Source: Streptomyces sp. NBS 14/10
GTDB lineage: Bacteria > Actinomycetota > Actinomycetes > Streptomycetales > Streptomycetaceae
Reading direction: 5' to 3'
DNA: 64,000 nucleotides
Assembly (NCBI RefSeq): GCF_002224125.1
Contig: NZ_NCSM01000070.1
Span: 1-64,000, forward strand
Positions 1 through 8,552 of the stretch are shown piece after piece. The translations under genes and the position numbers were made by a program. Each line of letters opens with the position of its first letter. Positions within the stretch are counted from its first letter, which is position 1. The notes under the pieces are model-generated. The model saw nothing but the letters and a program-made list of their open reading frames with translations, did not search any database and was not told where the DNA came from.

Positions 1-1727
1 CCCCCCTGCCCGGGGAAGACCAACACCGGCCCGGCACCCCCCGCCACCGGCTCGGCCGACACCACACCACCCGACGGCACACCCTCCGCCAACGCCCGCA
101 ACCCCGCCAGCAGTTCATCCCGGTCATCGCCGACGACCACGGCCCGGTGTTCGAGCATCGCCCGGCCGGCCACCAGCGACCACCCCACCTCCGCCACATC
201 GGCGGTGGTCTCCTCGGCGAACTCCGCCAGCCGTCCGGCCTGGGCACGCAGCCCCGCGGCCGACCGCCCGGAGACCACCCATGGCACCACGCCACCCGGG
301 ACCATCGGCGCGGTGGCTTCCCCCTCCGCCGACGGTGCGGGCGCCTCTTCGAGAATCACATGCGCGTTGGTGCCGGAGATGCCGAACGCCGAGACACCCG
401 CCCGCCGCGGACGCTCCGTCTCCTCCGGCCACGTGGTGGCCTCCGTCAGCAGCTCGACCGCCCCGCCGCCCCAGTCCACATGCGGCGTCGGCTCATCCAC
501 ATGCAACGTCTTGGGCAACACCCCGTGCCGCATCGCCATCACCATCTTGATGACACCGGCGACACCGGCGGCGGCCTGGGTGTGGCTGATGTTGGACTTG
601 ATCGACCCCAGCCGCAGCGGCCGTTCCTCGGGCCGCCCCTGGCCGTACGTCGCCAGCAGCGCCTGCGCCTCGATCGGGTCGCCCAGCGTGGTGCCCGTAC
701 CGTGCCCCTCGACCACATCCACGTCCGCGGGCGACAGTCGGGCGTTGGCCAGCGCCTGCCGGATCACCCGCTGCTGGGACGGACCGTTCGGCGCCGTCAA
801 CCCATTCGACGCACCGTCCTGGTTGATCGCCGACCCCCGCACCACCGCCCACACCTTGTGTCCGTTACGCCGCGCATCGGACAGCCGCTCCAGCAGCAGC
901 ATCCCCACGCCCTCGCCCCACCCCGTACCGTCCGCCGCCCCCGCGAACGCCTTGCACCGCCCGTCAAGCGCCAACCCCCGCTGCCGCGAGAACTCCACGA
1001 ACGCGCCCGCCGTGGCCATCACCGTCACCCCGCCCGCCAACGCCAGCGAGCACTCGCCCCCGCGCAGCGCCTGCACCGCCGAGTGCAGCGCGACCAGGGA
1101 CGATGAACACCCCGTGTCCACCGTCACCGCCGGGCCCTCGAGCCCCAGCACATACGACACCCGGCCCGAGAGCACACACGCGAGGTTCCCCGTGGCGGCA
1201 TAGCCCTCCACCTCGCTGCCGGCCATGGCGGTGAGCACCGTGTACTCCTGCGATGTCACCCCGGCGTAGACGCCGGTGCTGCTGCCCACGAGCCCCTGAG
1301 GGTCGATACCGGCGTGTTCGAAGGTCTCCCAGGCGACCTCGAGCAGCTGCCGCTGCTGAGGGTCCATCGCCAGCGCCTCCCGCGGTGAAATCCCGAAGAA
1401 TTCCGCGTCGAATTCCCCCGCGCGCCGCAGAAAGGCGCCCTCGCGCACATAACTCGTACGCGGGCTGTCGGGGTCGGAGTCGAACAGGTTCTCCAGATCC
1501 CAGCCGCGGTCGTCCGGAAACGCGCTCAGCCCTTCGCCGCCGGACGCCACCAGCTCCCACAAGTCCTCCGGGTTCTCCACCCCGCCCGGAAAACGGCACG
1601 CCATACCGACGATCGCGATCGGCTCGGGTTCCGTGGACTCCGCTTCACGCAGACGCTGCCGGGTGTCCCGCAGTTCTGCCGTCACCCACTTCAGGTGGTC
1701 GAGAAGCTTCGCCTCGTCCTTCGCCAT
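1..1727 (-). CDS. Type I modular polyketide synthase, N-terminal part (docking helix, ketosynthase, start of acyltransferase)
   Basis: The leftward frame stays open to the window edge, so the 3' part is missing (about 575 codons seen). It starts with an amphipathic stretch ([20 protein letters not shown]) typical of PKS N-terminal docking domains, so it probably accepts a chain from another PKS subunit. The ketosynthase fills roughly residues 34-455: entry motif [15 protein letters not shown], active-site Cys207 in [13 protein letters not shown], and histidines in EGHGTGT and KSNISH. The KS-AT linker follows, and the acyltransferase entry FPGQG lies at the last codons visible. The ATG at 1727 has GAGGAG nine bases upstream. 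The cytochrome P450 lies 72 bp upstream on the same strand, probably a tailoring partner. Module number and product cannot be told from this fragment. PKS identity is certain. Confidence 0.95.
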   Translation of the reverse strand, partial: MAKDEAKLLDHLKWVTAELRDTRQRLREAESTEPEPIAIVGMACRFPGGVENPEDLWELVASGGEGLSAFPDDRGWDLENLFDSDPDSPRTSYVREGAFLRRAGEFDAEFFGISPREALAMDPQQRQLLEVAWETFEHAGIDPQGLVGSSTGVYAGVTSQEYTVLTAMAGSEVEGYAATGNLACVLSGRVSYVLGLEGPAVTVDTGCSSSLVALHSAVQALRGGECSLALAGGVTVMATAGAFVEFSRQRGLALDGRCKAFAGAADGTGWGEGVGMLLLERLSDARRNGHKVWAVVRGSAINQDGASNGLTAPNGPSQQRVIRQALANARLSPADVDVVEGHGTGTTLGDPIEAQALLATYGQGRPEERPLRLGSIKSNISHTQAAAGVAGVIKMVMAMRHGVLPKTLHVDEPTPHVDWGGGAVELLTEATTWPEETERPRRAGVSAFGISGTNAHVILEEAPAPSAEGEATAPMVPGGVVPWVVSGRSAAGLRAQAGRLAEFAEETTADVAEVGWSLVAGRAMLEHRAVVVGDDRDELLAGLRALAEGVPSGGVVSAEPVAGGAGPVLVFPGQG

Positions 1728-1799
1728 CGCTGGCGCCTCCTCTCTTGGCGGTTTCCTGTTTGGCTGTCGGCGTCAGAAACATGGTCAGAATGTGCGTGG

Positions 1800-3056
1800 T
1801 CAGAATGCGCAGCGGAACTCTTTGAAGCCCTCGATGAAGCTCGATGCCAGCCGGACGGGCTCACCGTCCACGCGGATGTCGGGCAGTGAGGTGAGGAGTT
1901 CGCGGAGCATGGCGACGATCTCGATCCGGGCGAGATGGGCGCCGAGACAGAAGTGCGGCCCCACCGCGCCGAAGGCCAGCTGGGGGTTGGGGTCCCGGGT
2001 GATGTCGAACCGGTAGGGGTCCGCGAAGACCTTCTCGTCGTGGTTCGCGGACCAGTAGAAGAGGAAGATCTCGTCGCCCTTGCGGAACCGGTGGCCGTTC
2101 ATCTCGCAGTCGCCGGTCGCGGTCCGGCGCATCCAGTTGATGGGCGTGCCCACCCGCAGGATCTCCTCGACGGCGTTCTTCGCATGGGCTTCGAAGTCCG
2201 ACTGAAGGAGTTGCCGCTGGTCGGGGTGGGCGGTCAGCAGCGCCAGGGCTTGGGCGATGGCGTTGCGGGTGGTCTCCATACCGGCGTTGACGAGGAGGAT
2301 GAAGAACGAGACGAGTTCCTGGTGGGTCAGTTGCTCGCCGTCCTCCTGCACCTGGACCAGCTTGGTGATCACATCGCCGGTGGGGTGGGCGAGCCGGTCC
2401 TCGCGGAGCCGTCCGATGTAGTTCCCGAGGTCGCGCAGGGCGCCCAGCACCGCCGCCGCCGTCTCCTCGGGGGTGGCCGCGAGTTCGGGGTCGACCCCGC
2501 CCATGATGGTGTTGGTCCGCTCGAAGAGGAATTCGTAGTCCTCGCCCGGAATCCCCATCATGGTGCTGAGTACGGCGATCGGCATCTCCGCCGCGGGGCG
2601 GATGAAGTCGCCGGGTCCGCGCTCGATGAGTTCGTCCACGATCCGCCGGGCCACCTGCCGTGACATGGCCTCGAACTTGGGAGCCATACCGCGGCCGAAC
2701 GACCGCGCGACGATGCGCCGCAGCCTTGAGTGCTCCGGATTATCCATGTTGATCATGGAGCCGTAGAACTCGTCCATCTCCGGCGGCAGGATCGAGGTGG
2801 CGCCCTCCGAGGAAAAGTCCTGCGGCCGGCGGCTCACCTCCGCGATGTCGGCGTGTTTCACCACCGCGTAATAGCCGTTCGCCATCGGACCCCAGGGCAG
2901 CCGCGGCGGAACGAATTCCGGGTGCGGCAGTGCGCGCAGCCGCTCGAACACCGCCGCCCGCTCATCACGCGGCCGTAACCAGAAGGACGGATCCAGGAAG
3001 TCGGGAGGCTTGGCGGCGGTGGTGGCGGAACGGGACGTGGCTTCCGAAGGAGACAC
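1800..3056 (-). CDS. Cytochrome P450
   Basis: A 418-residue haem monooxygenase by motif. The I-helix oxygen-binding stretch is AGMETTR, the K-helix ExxR is in EEILR, and the haem loop is FGAVGPHFCLGAH with Cys370 as the expected thiolate ligand. A run around INMDNPEHSRLRRIV matches the usual C-helix region. I prefer the GTG at 3056 (GAGG four bases upstream); an earlier in-frame GTG at 3110 would add 18 residues that do not look like a P450 N-terminus. The gene is the promoter-proximal member of a leftward pair with the PKS at 1727, so oxidation of the polyketide is the likely role. The overall sequence also resembles CYP124/125/142-type lipid and steroid hydroxylases, so the substrate is inferred only. 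No ferredoxin gene is adjacent. Confidence 0.93.
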   Translation of the reverse strand: MSPSEATSRSATTAAKPPDFLDPSFWLRPRDERAAVFERLRALPHPEFVPPRLPWGPMANGYYAVVKHADIAEVSRRPQDFSSEGATSILPPEMDEFYGSMINMDNPEHSRLRRIVARSFGRGMAPKFEAMSRQVARRIVDELIERGPGDFIRPAAEMPIAVLSTMMGIPGEDYEFLFERTNTIMGGVDPELAATPEETAAAVLGALRDLGNYIGRLREDRLAHPTGDVITKLVQVQEDGEQLTHQELVSFFILLVNAGMETTRNAIAQALALLTAHPDQRQLLQSDFEAHAKNAVEEILRVGTPINWMRRTATGDCEMNGHRFRKGDEIFLFYWSANHDEKVFADPYRFDITRDPNPQLAFGAVGPHFCLGAHLARIEIVAMLRELLTSLPDIRVDGEPVRLASSFIEGFKEFRCAF

Positions 3057-3145
3057 AATGCCTCGATTCAAGCTTGGACAGGTACGAAAACCGGTCCGCG
3101 CAAGTCTCACAAGGCCGTCTTAAGAGTTCCTAACAACCTGACGGC

Positions 3146-3168
3146 CCACCGGCGATTGACGCCGGTGG
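3146..3168. promoter_or_regulatory. Perfect 9-bp inverted repeat between divergent P450 and LacI genes
   Basis: CCACCGGCG and CGCCGGTGG are separated by ATTGA. It lies 22 bp before the LacI-family start and about 90 bp before the P450 start, in a 134-bp divergent intergenic region. An operator for the adjacent LacI protein is the simplest reading; a 5'UTR hairpin is possible. Confidence 0.5.
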
Positions 3169-3190
3169 AACGGGGTGTCAACCTCGGGGC

Positions 3191-4204
3191 GTGCAGGTGA
3201 CCATTCGGGACGTCGCGAAGGCGTCGGGGGTGTCCCCGTCCACCGTGTCGCGGGCCCTGGCGCCCGGCGGGGCGGTGAGCCCCGTGACGCGCGAGCGGGT
3301 GCGGGCCGCCGCCGACCGGCTCGGCTACCAGCCCAACCAGGCGGCGCGCGGGCTGATCACCGGGCGTACGGGCCATCTGGGCGTGATCGTCCCGGATCTG
3401 CTGAACCCCTTCTTCGCGGACATCTGCAAAGGGGTGCAGGCGCGGGCCCGGGGGCTCGGCCACACGGTGTTCGTGAGCGACACCGAGCGGGACGAGGGCC
3501 TGGAGCTGGACGCCCTCCGCACACTGGCCCCGCAGGTGGACGGGATCGTGTTGTGTTCGCCGCAGCTGAGCGGTGAGGAGCTGGGCTCGCTCGGGGACTT
3601 CACCGACAAGCCGATCGTGCTGCTGCACCGCAAGGAGCCCGGGTTCGGATGCGTCACGGCCGATCTGGTGGAGGGGATGACCGATGCGCTGACCCATCTG
3701 CACGCGCTCGGCCACCGCAGGATCGCGTATGTCGGCGGGCCGCGCAGCTCGTGGGCGGCGCGGGAGCGGGCGGCCGGTGTCGAGGCGGTGGCGGCGTCGG
3801 GTTTGGTGGAGATCGTCCAGGTGGGCAGCGTGGCGCCGCATTTCGACGGCGGGGTGACCGGGGCCGCCGATGTGGTGCTGGCCAGCGGGGCGAGCGCGGT
3901 GCTGGCGTTCGACGACATCGTCGCGTTCGGGCTGATCAGCCGGTTCACGGTGCGTGGGGTGCGGGTGCCGGAGGAGATGAGCGTGGTGGGCTGTGACGAT
4001 ATCGCCCTGTCGGGGATGGCGGCGCCGCCGCTGACCACGGTCTCGGTGCCCAAGGCGCATGGCGCGCGGGCCGCCGTCGATCTGCTGTGCCGCATCCTGG
4101 CCACCCCGGCCGCCGAGGGCGAGCAGCCCCCGCAGCGGGTGCTCCCCACCCATCTGGTGGTACGGGGCTCGACGGCCGCCCTCGACCGGCGGCAGCGGGC
4201 GTGA
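3191..4204 (+). CDS. LacI-family transcriptional regulator
   Basis: A 337-residue DNA-binding repressor. The N-terminal helix-turn-helix is classical (VTIRDVAKASGVSPSTVSRA), followed by the hinge region (RLGYQPNQAARGL) and a periplasmic-binding-protein-like effector domain with GVIVPDLLNPFFADI and, near the C-terminus, the typical DDIALSGMAAPPLTTVSVP. Length is normal for the family. The start is the GTG at 3191. Its stop shares one base with the ATG of the AraC-type gene (TGATG), so the two are probably co-translated. The effector would normally be a sugar or similar small molecule; no sugar-use genes are adjacent, so the target is unknown. The palindrome at 3146-3168 is a candidate autoregulatory operator. 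Confidence 0.93.
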   Translation: MQVTIRDVAKASGVSPSTVSRALAPGGAVSPVTRERVRAAADRLGYQPNQAARGLITGRTGHLGVIVPDLLNPFFADICKGVQARARGLGHTVFVSDTERDEGLELDALRTLAPQVDGIVLCSPQLSGEELGSLGDFTDKPIVLLHRKEPGFGCVTADLVEGMTDALTHLHALGHRRIAYVGGPRSSWAARERAAGVEAVAASGLVEIVQVGSVAPHFDGGVTGAADVVLASGASAVLAFDDIVAFGLISRFTVRGVRVPEEMSVVGCDDIALSGMAAPPLTTVSVPKAHGARAAVDLLCRILATPAAEGEQPPQRVLPTHLVVRGSTAALDRRQRA

Positions 4205-5280
4205 TGGATCCACTCGCCGGTCTCCTGGACGGGCCGCGGGCCCGGGGGGCGTTTCTGCTCCGGATGGTCATGGACCCGCCCTGGTCGGTACGGATCGAGG
4301 ACCGGGCCCCGCTGTGTGTGATGACCGTGGCGCGCGGTGAGGCGTGGGTGGTCCCGGACCGGGGCGAGGCAAGCCCGGTGAGCCGAAGGGGCGCGACCCT
4401 GTCGAAAGGGAGAGCGCGCGGAGGCCCCGAGGAACGAGGGGCCGAGCACGGTCGACCGTCGACAGGGGCTGAGGCGCCCCGGAGGCGAACCGGGCCTGAA
4501 AAAGCGGTGCGGCTCGGTCCGGGGGATGTCGCGGTCGTTCGTGGCCCCGATCCGTACACGGTGGCCGGCGATCCGGCCACCGAGCCCCAGGCGTGGATCC
4601 TGCCGGGCGAGGTGTGCCGCACCGCCGAGGGCGAGGATCTGGCGGAGCGGATGGCGCTGGGCGTGCGCACCTGGGGCAACAGCGAGCACGGTGCGGCGAC
4701 GATGCTGGTCGGCACGTACCGGATGGACGGGGAGATCAGCCGGCGGCTGCTGGACGCGCTGCCGCCGCTGCTGGTGCTGGGGCGTGAGCGTTACGATTCG
4801 CCGCTGCTGCCGTGGCTCGGCGAGGAGATCGTCAGGGAGGAAGCGGGCCAGACGGCCGTTCTGGACCGGCTGCTGGATCTGCTGCTGATCTCGGTGCTGC
4901 GGGCGTGGTTCGCGCGGCCCGAGGCGCGGGCCCCGGCCTGGTACCGGGCGCTGGGCGACCCGGTGGTCGGCCGCGCCCTGCGGCTGCTGCAGAACAACCC
5001 GGGCCATCCATGGACGGTGGCGCTGCTGGCGGCGGAGACCGGGATCTCCCGCGCGGTGCTGGCCCGCCGGTTCACCGAGCTGGTCGGCGAGCCGCCGATG
5101 GCGTATCTGACCGGCTGGCGGCTGGATCTTGCCGCCGATCTGCTGCGGGAGCCGGACGCCACCCTCGGGGCGGTGGCCCGGCGGGTCGGCTACGGCAGCC
5201 CCTTCGCGCTGAGCGCCGCCTTCAAGCGGGTGCGCGGGGTCAGCCCGCGGGAGCACCGCTCCGCGGCCAGCGCAGGGTGA
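4204..5280 (+). CDS. AraC-family transcriptional regulator with an in-frame palindromic insertion
   Basis: A 358-residue protein with a cupin-like N-terminal sensor half (MDPPWSVRIEDRAPLCVMTV) and a C-terminal AraC double helix-turn-helix (LAAETGISRAVLARRF, then VARRVGYGSPFALSAAFKR, ending GVSPREHR). It starts on the base that ends the LacI gene. Between the sensor strands about 43 residues (roughly 57-98, rich in Arg, Gly and Glu) interrupt the cupin; they are encoded by the nested palindrome at 4373-4495. Removing them would join WVVPDRGE to VRLGPGDVAVVRGP, a normal cupin layout. The insertion keeps the frame, so the protein may still work or may be damaged. Its last 41 bp overlap the 3' end of the convergent glycosyltransferase gene. 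Confidence 0.9.
   Translation: MDPLAGLLDGPRARGAFLLRMVMDPPWSVRIEDRAPLCVMTVARGEAWVVPDRGEASPVSRRGATLSKGRARGGPEERGAEHGRPSTGAEAPRRRTGPEKAVRLGPGDVAVVRGPDPYTVAGDPATEPQAWILPGEVCRTAEGEDLAERMALGVRTWGNSEHGAATMLVGTYRMDGEISRRLLDALPPLLVLGRERYDSPLLPWLGEEIVREEAGQTAVLDRLLDLLLISVLRAWFARPEARAPAWYRALGDPVVGRALRLLQNNPGHPWTVALLAAETGISRAVLARRFTELVGEPPMAYLTGWRLDLAADLLREPDATLGAVARRVGYGSPFALSAAFKRVRGVSPREHRSAASAG
4373..4495. repeat. Nested palindromic element inside the AraC gene
   Basis: Four inverted-repeat pairs are nested on one centre: 4373-4379 with 4489-4495 (GCCCGGT/ACCGGGC), 4388-4394 with 4474-4480 (GGGGCGC/GCGCCCC), 4397-4405 with 4459-4467 (CCCTGTCGA/TCGACAGGG) and 4423-4428 with 4438-4443 (GGCCCC/GGGGCC). 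Together they can fold as one long hairpin. The encoded peptide is low-complexity and interrupts a conserved domain. This fits a small non-autonomous element (MITE or REP-like) that landed in frame. No second copy was found in this window. Confidence 0.7.
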
Positions 5281-6424
5281 CGGCGGGGCCGCGGGCGCAG
5301 CCGTCGGGCCCGCAGCTGACGGAGCGTTCGTACAGCAGGGCCAGCCGGCGGGCGGTGCGGACGATGTCGTAGCGCTCGACGGCGGCGGGCACCGGGTGCC
5401 GTACGGGGCCGGCGGCGGCCCGCTCGCGCAGGGCGTCGGCCAGGGCGGCGGCGCCGGGCCCGATCCGGCGGGCGCCGGGGGCCGCGCCGGGCGGCAGTTC
5501 GTCGAGGGCCGGGCAGACGCCGTGGAGCACCGGGAGCCCGGCCGCCAGGGCCTCCAGGGCTGCGAGCCCGAACGCCTCTTCAGCGGACGGCGCGACGAAC
5601 ACGTCCATGGCGGCCAGCAGCCCGGGGATGTCCGCGGGCCGGTCCCCGGTCCCGGCCACCGCCCCGTCGCGCTCGCCGAGCAGCCGGATCCGGTCGGCCA
5701 CCCCGAGCCAGGCGGCCAGGTCGCGCAGCGCGGTGCGCTCGGGTCCGTCCCCGACCAGCAGCAGCCGGGCCTGGGGCAGCTCGGCGACGGCCCGCAGCGC
5801 CACATCGAAGCGCTTGGCCGCCACCAGCCGGCCGACGCCGCCGACGACGAAGGCGTGTGGGGGGATGCCGAGGCGGGCACGGGCGGCGGCGCGGGCGGCC
5901 GGGGTGAAGTCGAAGTGGCGGGCGTCCAGGCCGTTGGGCACCAGGTGGATGCGGTGGTTGGCGACGCCCCAGCCACGCAGCCGGTCGGCGACGGCGGCCG
6001 AGACGGCGACGGTCGCCGAGCCCAGGCGTTCGGTGGCGAGATAGCGGGCGCGGGTGCCGACGGTGAGCGGGCGGCCGTCGATACGGCGCTCGCCCAGGCT
6101 GTGCTCGGTGGCGATCACGGCGCCGACACCCGCCAGCCGGGCGGCGATCCGGCCGTGGACACAGGCCCGGTAGAGATGGGTGTGCACCAGGTCGTAGCCG
6201 CCGCCGCGGATGAACCGCGCCAGCCGGGCCGTCCCCATCGGGTCGCGGACACCTATCGGCAGATGGGTGACGGGCACGCCGTCCGCCCGGATGCCATGGC
6301 CGGCGGCCCCGGGCGCGGTCAGGGTGAGCACATCACAGCGGGCGGGCAAGTGGCGCAGCAGCAGCCGCAGTTGCTGTTCGGCGCCACCCGCGCCGAGGCG
6401 CGAGATGATGTGCAGCACTCTCAT
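5240..6424 (-). CDS. Glycosyltransferase family 4
   Basis: A 394-residue GT-B glycosyltransferase, expected to act in the cytoplasm on a nucleotide-sugar donor. The N-terminal Rossmann half opens with RVLHIISRLGAGGAEQQLR and contains YDLVHTHLY. The C-terminal half has GVGRLVAAKRFDVAL, LLLVGDGPER and the EX7E retaining motif in APSAEEAFGLAALEALAAG. The ATG at 6424 fits the usual MRVLHI start, although its ribosome site is weak; an ATG six codons upstream (MGPGRP) is an alternative. It is divergent from the cellulose-synthase-like gene across 283 bp, so a shared role in surface glycan is possible. Acceptor and sugar cannot be named. A glycine-rich insert before IPGLLAAMDVFVAPS is unusual. Confidence 0.88.
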   Translation of the reverse strand: MRVLHIISRLGAGGAEQQLRLLLRHLPARCDVLTLTAPGAAGHGIRADGVPVTHLPIGVRDPMGTARLARFIRGGGYDLVHTHLYRACVHGRIAARLAGVGAVIATEHSLGERRIDGRPLTVGTRARYLATERLGSATVAVSAAVADRLRGWGVANHRIHLVPNGLDARHFDFTPAARAAARARLGIPPHAFVVGGVGRLVAAKRFDVALRAVAELPQARLLLVGDGPERTALRDLAAWLGVADRIRLLGERDGAVAGTGDRPADIPGLLAAMDVFVAPSAEEAFGLAALEALAAGLPVLHGVCPALDELPPGAAPGARRIGPGAAALADALRERAAAGPVRHPVPAAVERYDIVRTARRLALLYERSVSCGPDGCARGPAVTLRWPRSGAPAG

Positions 6425-6707
6425 CGGGCGACCGGGCCCCATCTTCCGTATATCGCACGCTGAATCACAGCCGACCATGACAGACGGCGGGATGTAAATC
6501 ACGTAAGACGCGCGGCGATAGGCCATCGGAGTGGCGGCCCGATCGGCACATTGGCGAGGCGTGAGAGGGCGCGCCGAAAATCCGATTTGCACAGCCATTC
6601 CCCGGCGGATTGTTACCTTCTCATCTCGCGCGATGACATGACGAATGTAGGCCGTCCGGGTCATCGCCGCGCGATATTGCGTCCCGACGACCCGCGGGAG
6701 TGCCCAG
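6425..6707. promoter_or_regulatory. Divergent intergenic region between GT4 and cellulose-synthase-like gene
   Basis: This 283-bp stretch is less G+C-rich than its surroundings and should hold both promoters. GGGAG lies eight bases before the ATG at 6708. No convincing operator palindrome was seen, and -35/-10 boxes could not be assigned with confidence. Confidence 0.35.
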
Positions 6708-8543
6708 ATGTCCGCACCTACCCCCGTCAGAGACACGGCCGAGAAGGGAGCCGCGCCCAGCACCGCTCCCCCTCCCGCGCGGCCCGCGCACCACGAGATG
6801 GCCCCCTGCCGCCAGGGGCCGAACGGGAGTTATGAGTACAAGCGGTACAGCCAGCTGGCAGGCCCGCTGACCCAGCCGCCGTCCGGCCGCCCGTACCGGG
6901 TGCGCTGCCGGAGCCTGCTGGCGCAGGAGCCGCACCGCGTCCGGGCGGCGCTGCTGCTGTGCGCGGCGCCGGTGTGCTCGGCGCTGCTGCTGCTGTGGCT
7001 GCTGCAGCCCCAGCACTGGGTGCACCGCGACGGTGTGACGGGCTGGGAGACGGCAGCGGACCGGACGATGCTGTTCTCGATCGCGCTGATCGAGGCGTTC
7101 CGCCTGTTCACCGTGGTCTCCAACGCGCACGCCACGCTGGTGGCCCGCGACCCGGTGCCGGTGACCGCCGAGCCCGGGACCCGGGTGGCGTTCCTGACCA
7201 GCTTCGTCCCCGGCAAGGAGCCGATCGACATGGTCCGGGCGACGCTGGAGGGGGCGATGCAGGTCAGACATGCCGGGGGGCTCGACGTATGGCTGCTCGA
7301 CGAGGGAAACGACGAGGAGGCCAAGGAGCTGTGCGCCAGGCTGGGCGTACGGCATTTCTCCCGCAAGGGCATCGAGAAATGGAATCAGTCCAAGGGATCC
7401 TTCCGCGCCAAGACCAAGCACGGGAATTACAACGCCTGGCTGGACGCCCATGGCGACGACTATGAATTCATGGCCTGTGTGGACACCGATCATGTGCCGC
7501 TGCCCAACTTCCTTGAGCGCATGATGGGTTACTTCCGCGATCCCGATGTCGCCTTCGTGGTCGGTCCGCAGGTGTACGGAAATTACGACACGGCCGTCAC
7601 CAAGGCGGCCGAGAGCCAGCAGTTCCTCTTCCACGCGCTGATCCAGCGGGCCGGAAACGCCTATGGCGGCCCGATGTTCGTCGGCACCAACAACGCGGTG
7701 CGCATCGCCGCGCTGCGGAGCATCGGCGGGCTGTACGACTCGATCACCGAGGACATGGCCACCGGCTTCGAGCTGCACCGCCGCCGCAACCCCGTCACCA
7801 GGAAGAAGTGGCGCTCGGTCTACACCCCGGACGTACTGGCCGTCGGGGAGGGCCCGAGCACCTGGACGGACTTCTTCACCCAGCAGCTGCGCTGGAGCCG
7901 CGGCACCTACGAGACGGTGCTCAAGCAGTTCTGGAAGGCGCCGTTCACGCTGTCCCCGGGGAAGCTGCTCAACTACTCGCTGATGATCGCGTACTACCCG
8001 ATGACCGCGCTCAACTGGATGCTGTCGGCCCTGTCCTGCGCGCTGTTCCTGGTGCTCGGCGCGTCCGGGATCCACATCCCGGCGGAGATGTGGATGATGC
8101 TCTACAGCGACGCCGCGGCGCTCCAGATCGGCCTGTACATCTGGAACCGGCGGCACAACGTCTCCCCGCACGAGCCGGAGGGCTCCGGCGGGGTGGCGGG
8201 GATGCTGCTCTCCGCGCTGTCCGCCCCGATCTACGCCAAGTCGCTGTGCGACGCGCTGCTGCGGCGCAAGAGCCGGTTCGTGGTCACGCCCAAGGGCGAC
8301 TCCTCCAGCGCCGACCGGCTGTCCACCTTCCGTATCCATCTGGTGTGGGCCGCGGTCTTCGGCGGTTCGCTGGTCGCCTCGCTGTTCCTGGGCCACACCC
8401 ACGCCGCGATGCGCACCTGGGCGATGCTGGCGCTGGCGCTGTGTCTGGCGCCGATGGCCATCTGGTCCGGCGGGCTGCTGCTCGCGCGGCGCGGCCGGCG
8501 CACCGCCCCGGCGGTGCCGACGGCCCGCGCCGAGGCCCACTGA
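6708..8543 (+). CDS. Cellulose-synthase-like family 2 glycosyltransferase (membrane)
   Basis: A 611-residue processive glycosyltransferase. Two hydrophobic segments precede the catalytic domain (around ALLLCAAPVCSALLLLWLL) and several follow it. The processive GT2 signature is complete: LLDEG, the DTD metal site in ACVDTDHVPLP, the TEDMATG general base region, and QQLRWSRG (QxxRW). The enzyme should polymerise a beta-linked glucan or similar chain from a UDP-sugar and pass it across the membrane. The GH6 lipoprotein gene ends nine bases from its 3' end, the pairing known from bacterial cellulose synthase/endoglucanase loci and from Streptomyces cslA/cslZ. A galactose-oxidase-like glxA gene, which accompanies cslA in Streptomyces coelicolor, is absent here, so I do not name it cslA. 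Confidence 0.9.
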   Translation: MSAPTPVRDTAEKGAAPSTAPPPARPAHHEMAPCRQGPNGSYEYKRYSQLAGPLTQPPSGRPYRVRCRSLLAQEPHRVRAALLLCAAPVCSALLLLWLLQPQHWVHRDGVTGWETAADRTMLFSIALIEAFRLFTVVSNAHATLVARDPVPVTAEPGTRVAFLTSFVPGKEPIDMVRATLEGAMQVRHAGGLDVWLLDEGNDEEAKELCARLGVRHFSRKGIEKWNQSKGSFRAKTKHGNYNAWLDAHGDDYEFMACVDTDHVPLPNFLERMMGYFRDPDVAFVVGPQVYGNYDTAVTKAAESQQFLFHALIQRAGNAYGGPMFVGTNNAVRIAALRSIGGLYDSITEDMATGFELHRRRNPVTRKKWRSVYTPDVLAVGEGPSTWTDFFTQQLRWSRGTYETVLKQFWKAPFTLSPGKLLNYSLMIAYYPMTALNWMLSALSCALFLVLGASGIHIPAEMWMMLYSDAAALQIGLYIWNRRHNVSPHEPEGSGGVAGMLLSALSAPIYAKSLCDALLRRKSRFVVTPKGDSSSADRLSTFRIHLVWAAVFGGSLVASLFLGHTHAAMRTWAMLALALCLAPMAIWSGGLLLARRGRRTAPAVPTARAEAH

Positions 8544-8552
8544 CGCTTGTGG

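Noticed and set aside
3325..5976. An 883-codon minus-strand frame across the LacI, AraC and glycosyltransferase genes
   Set aside because: Composition (Pro, Ser, Arg, Thr rich) is that of an antisense shadow in high G+C DNA; the real genes in other frames have clear domain motifs.
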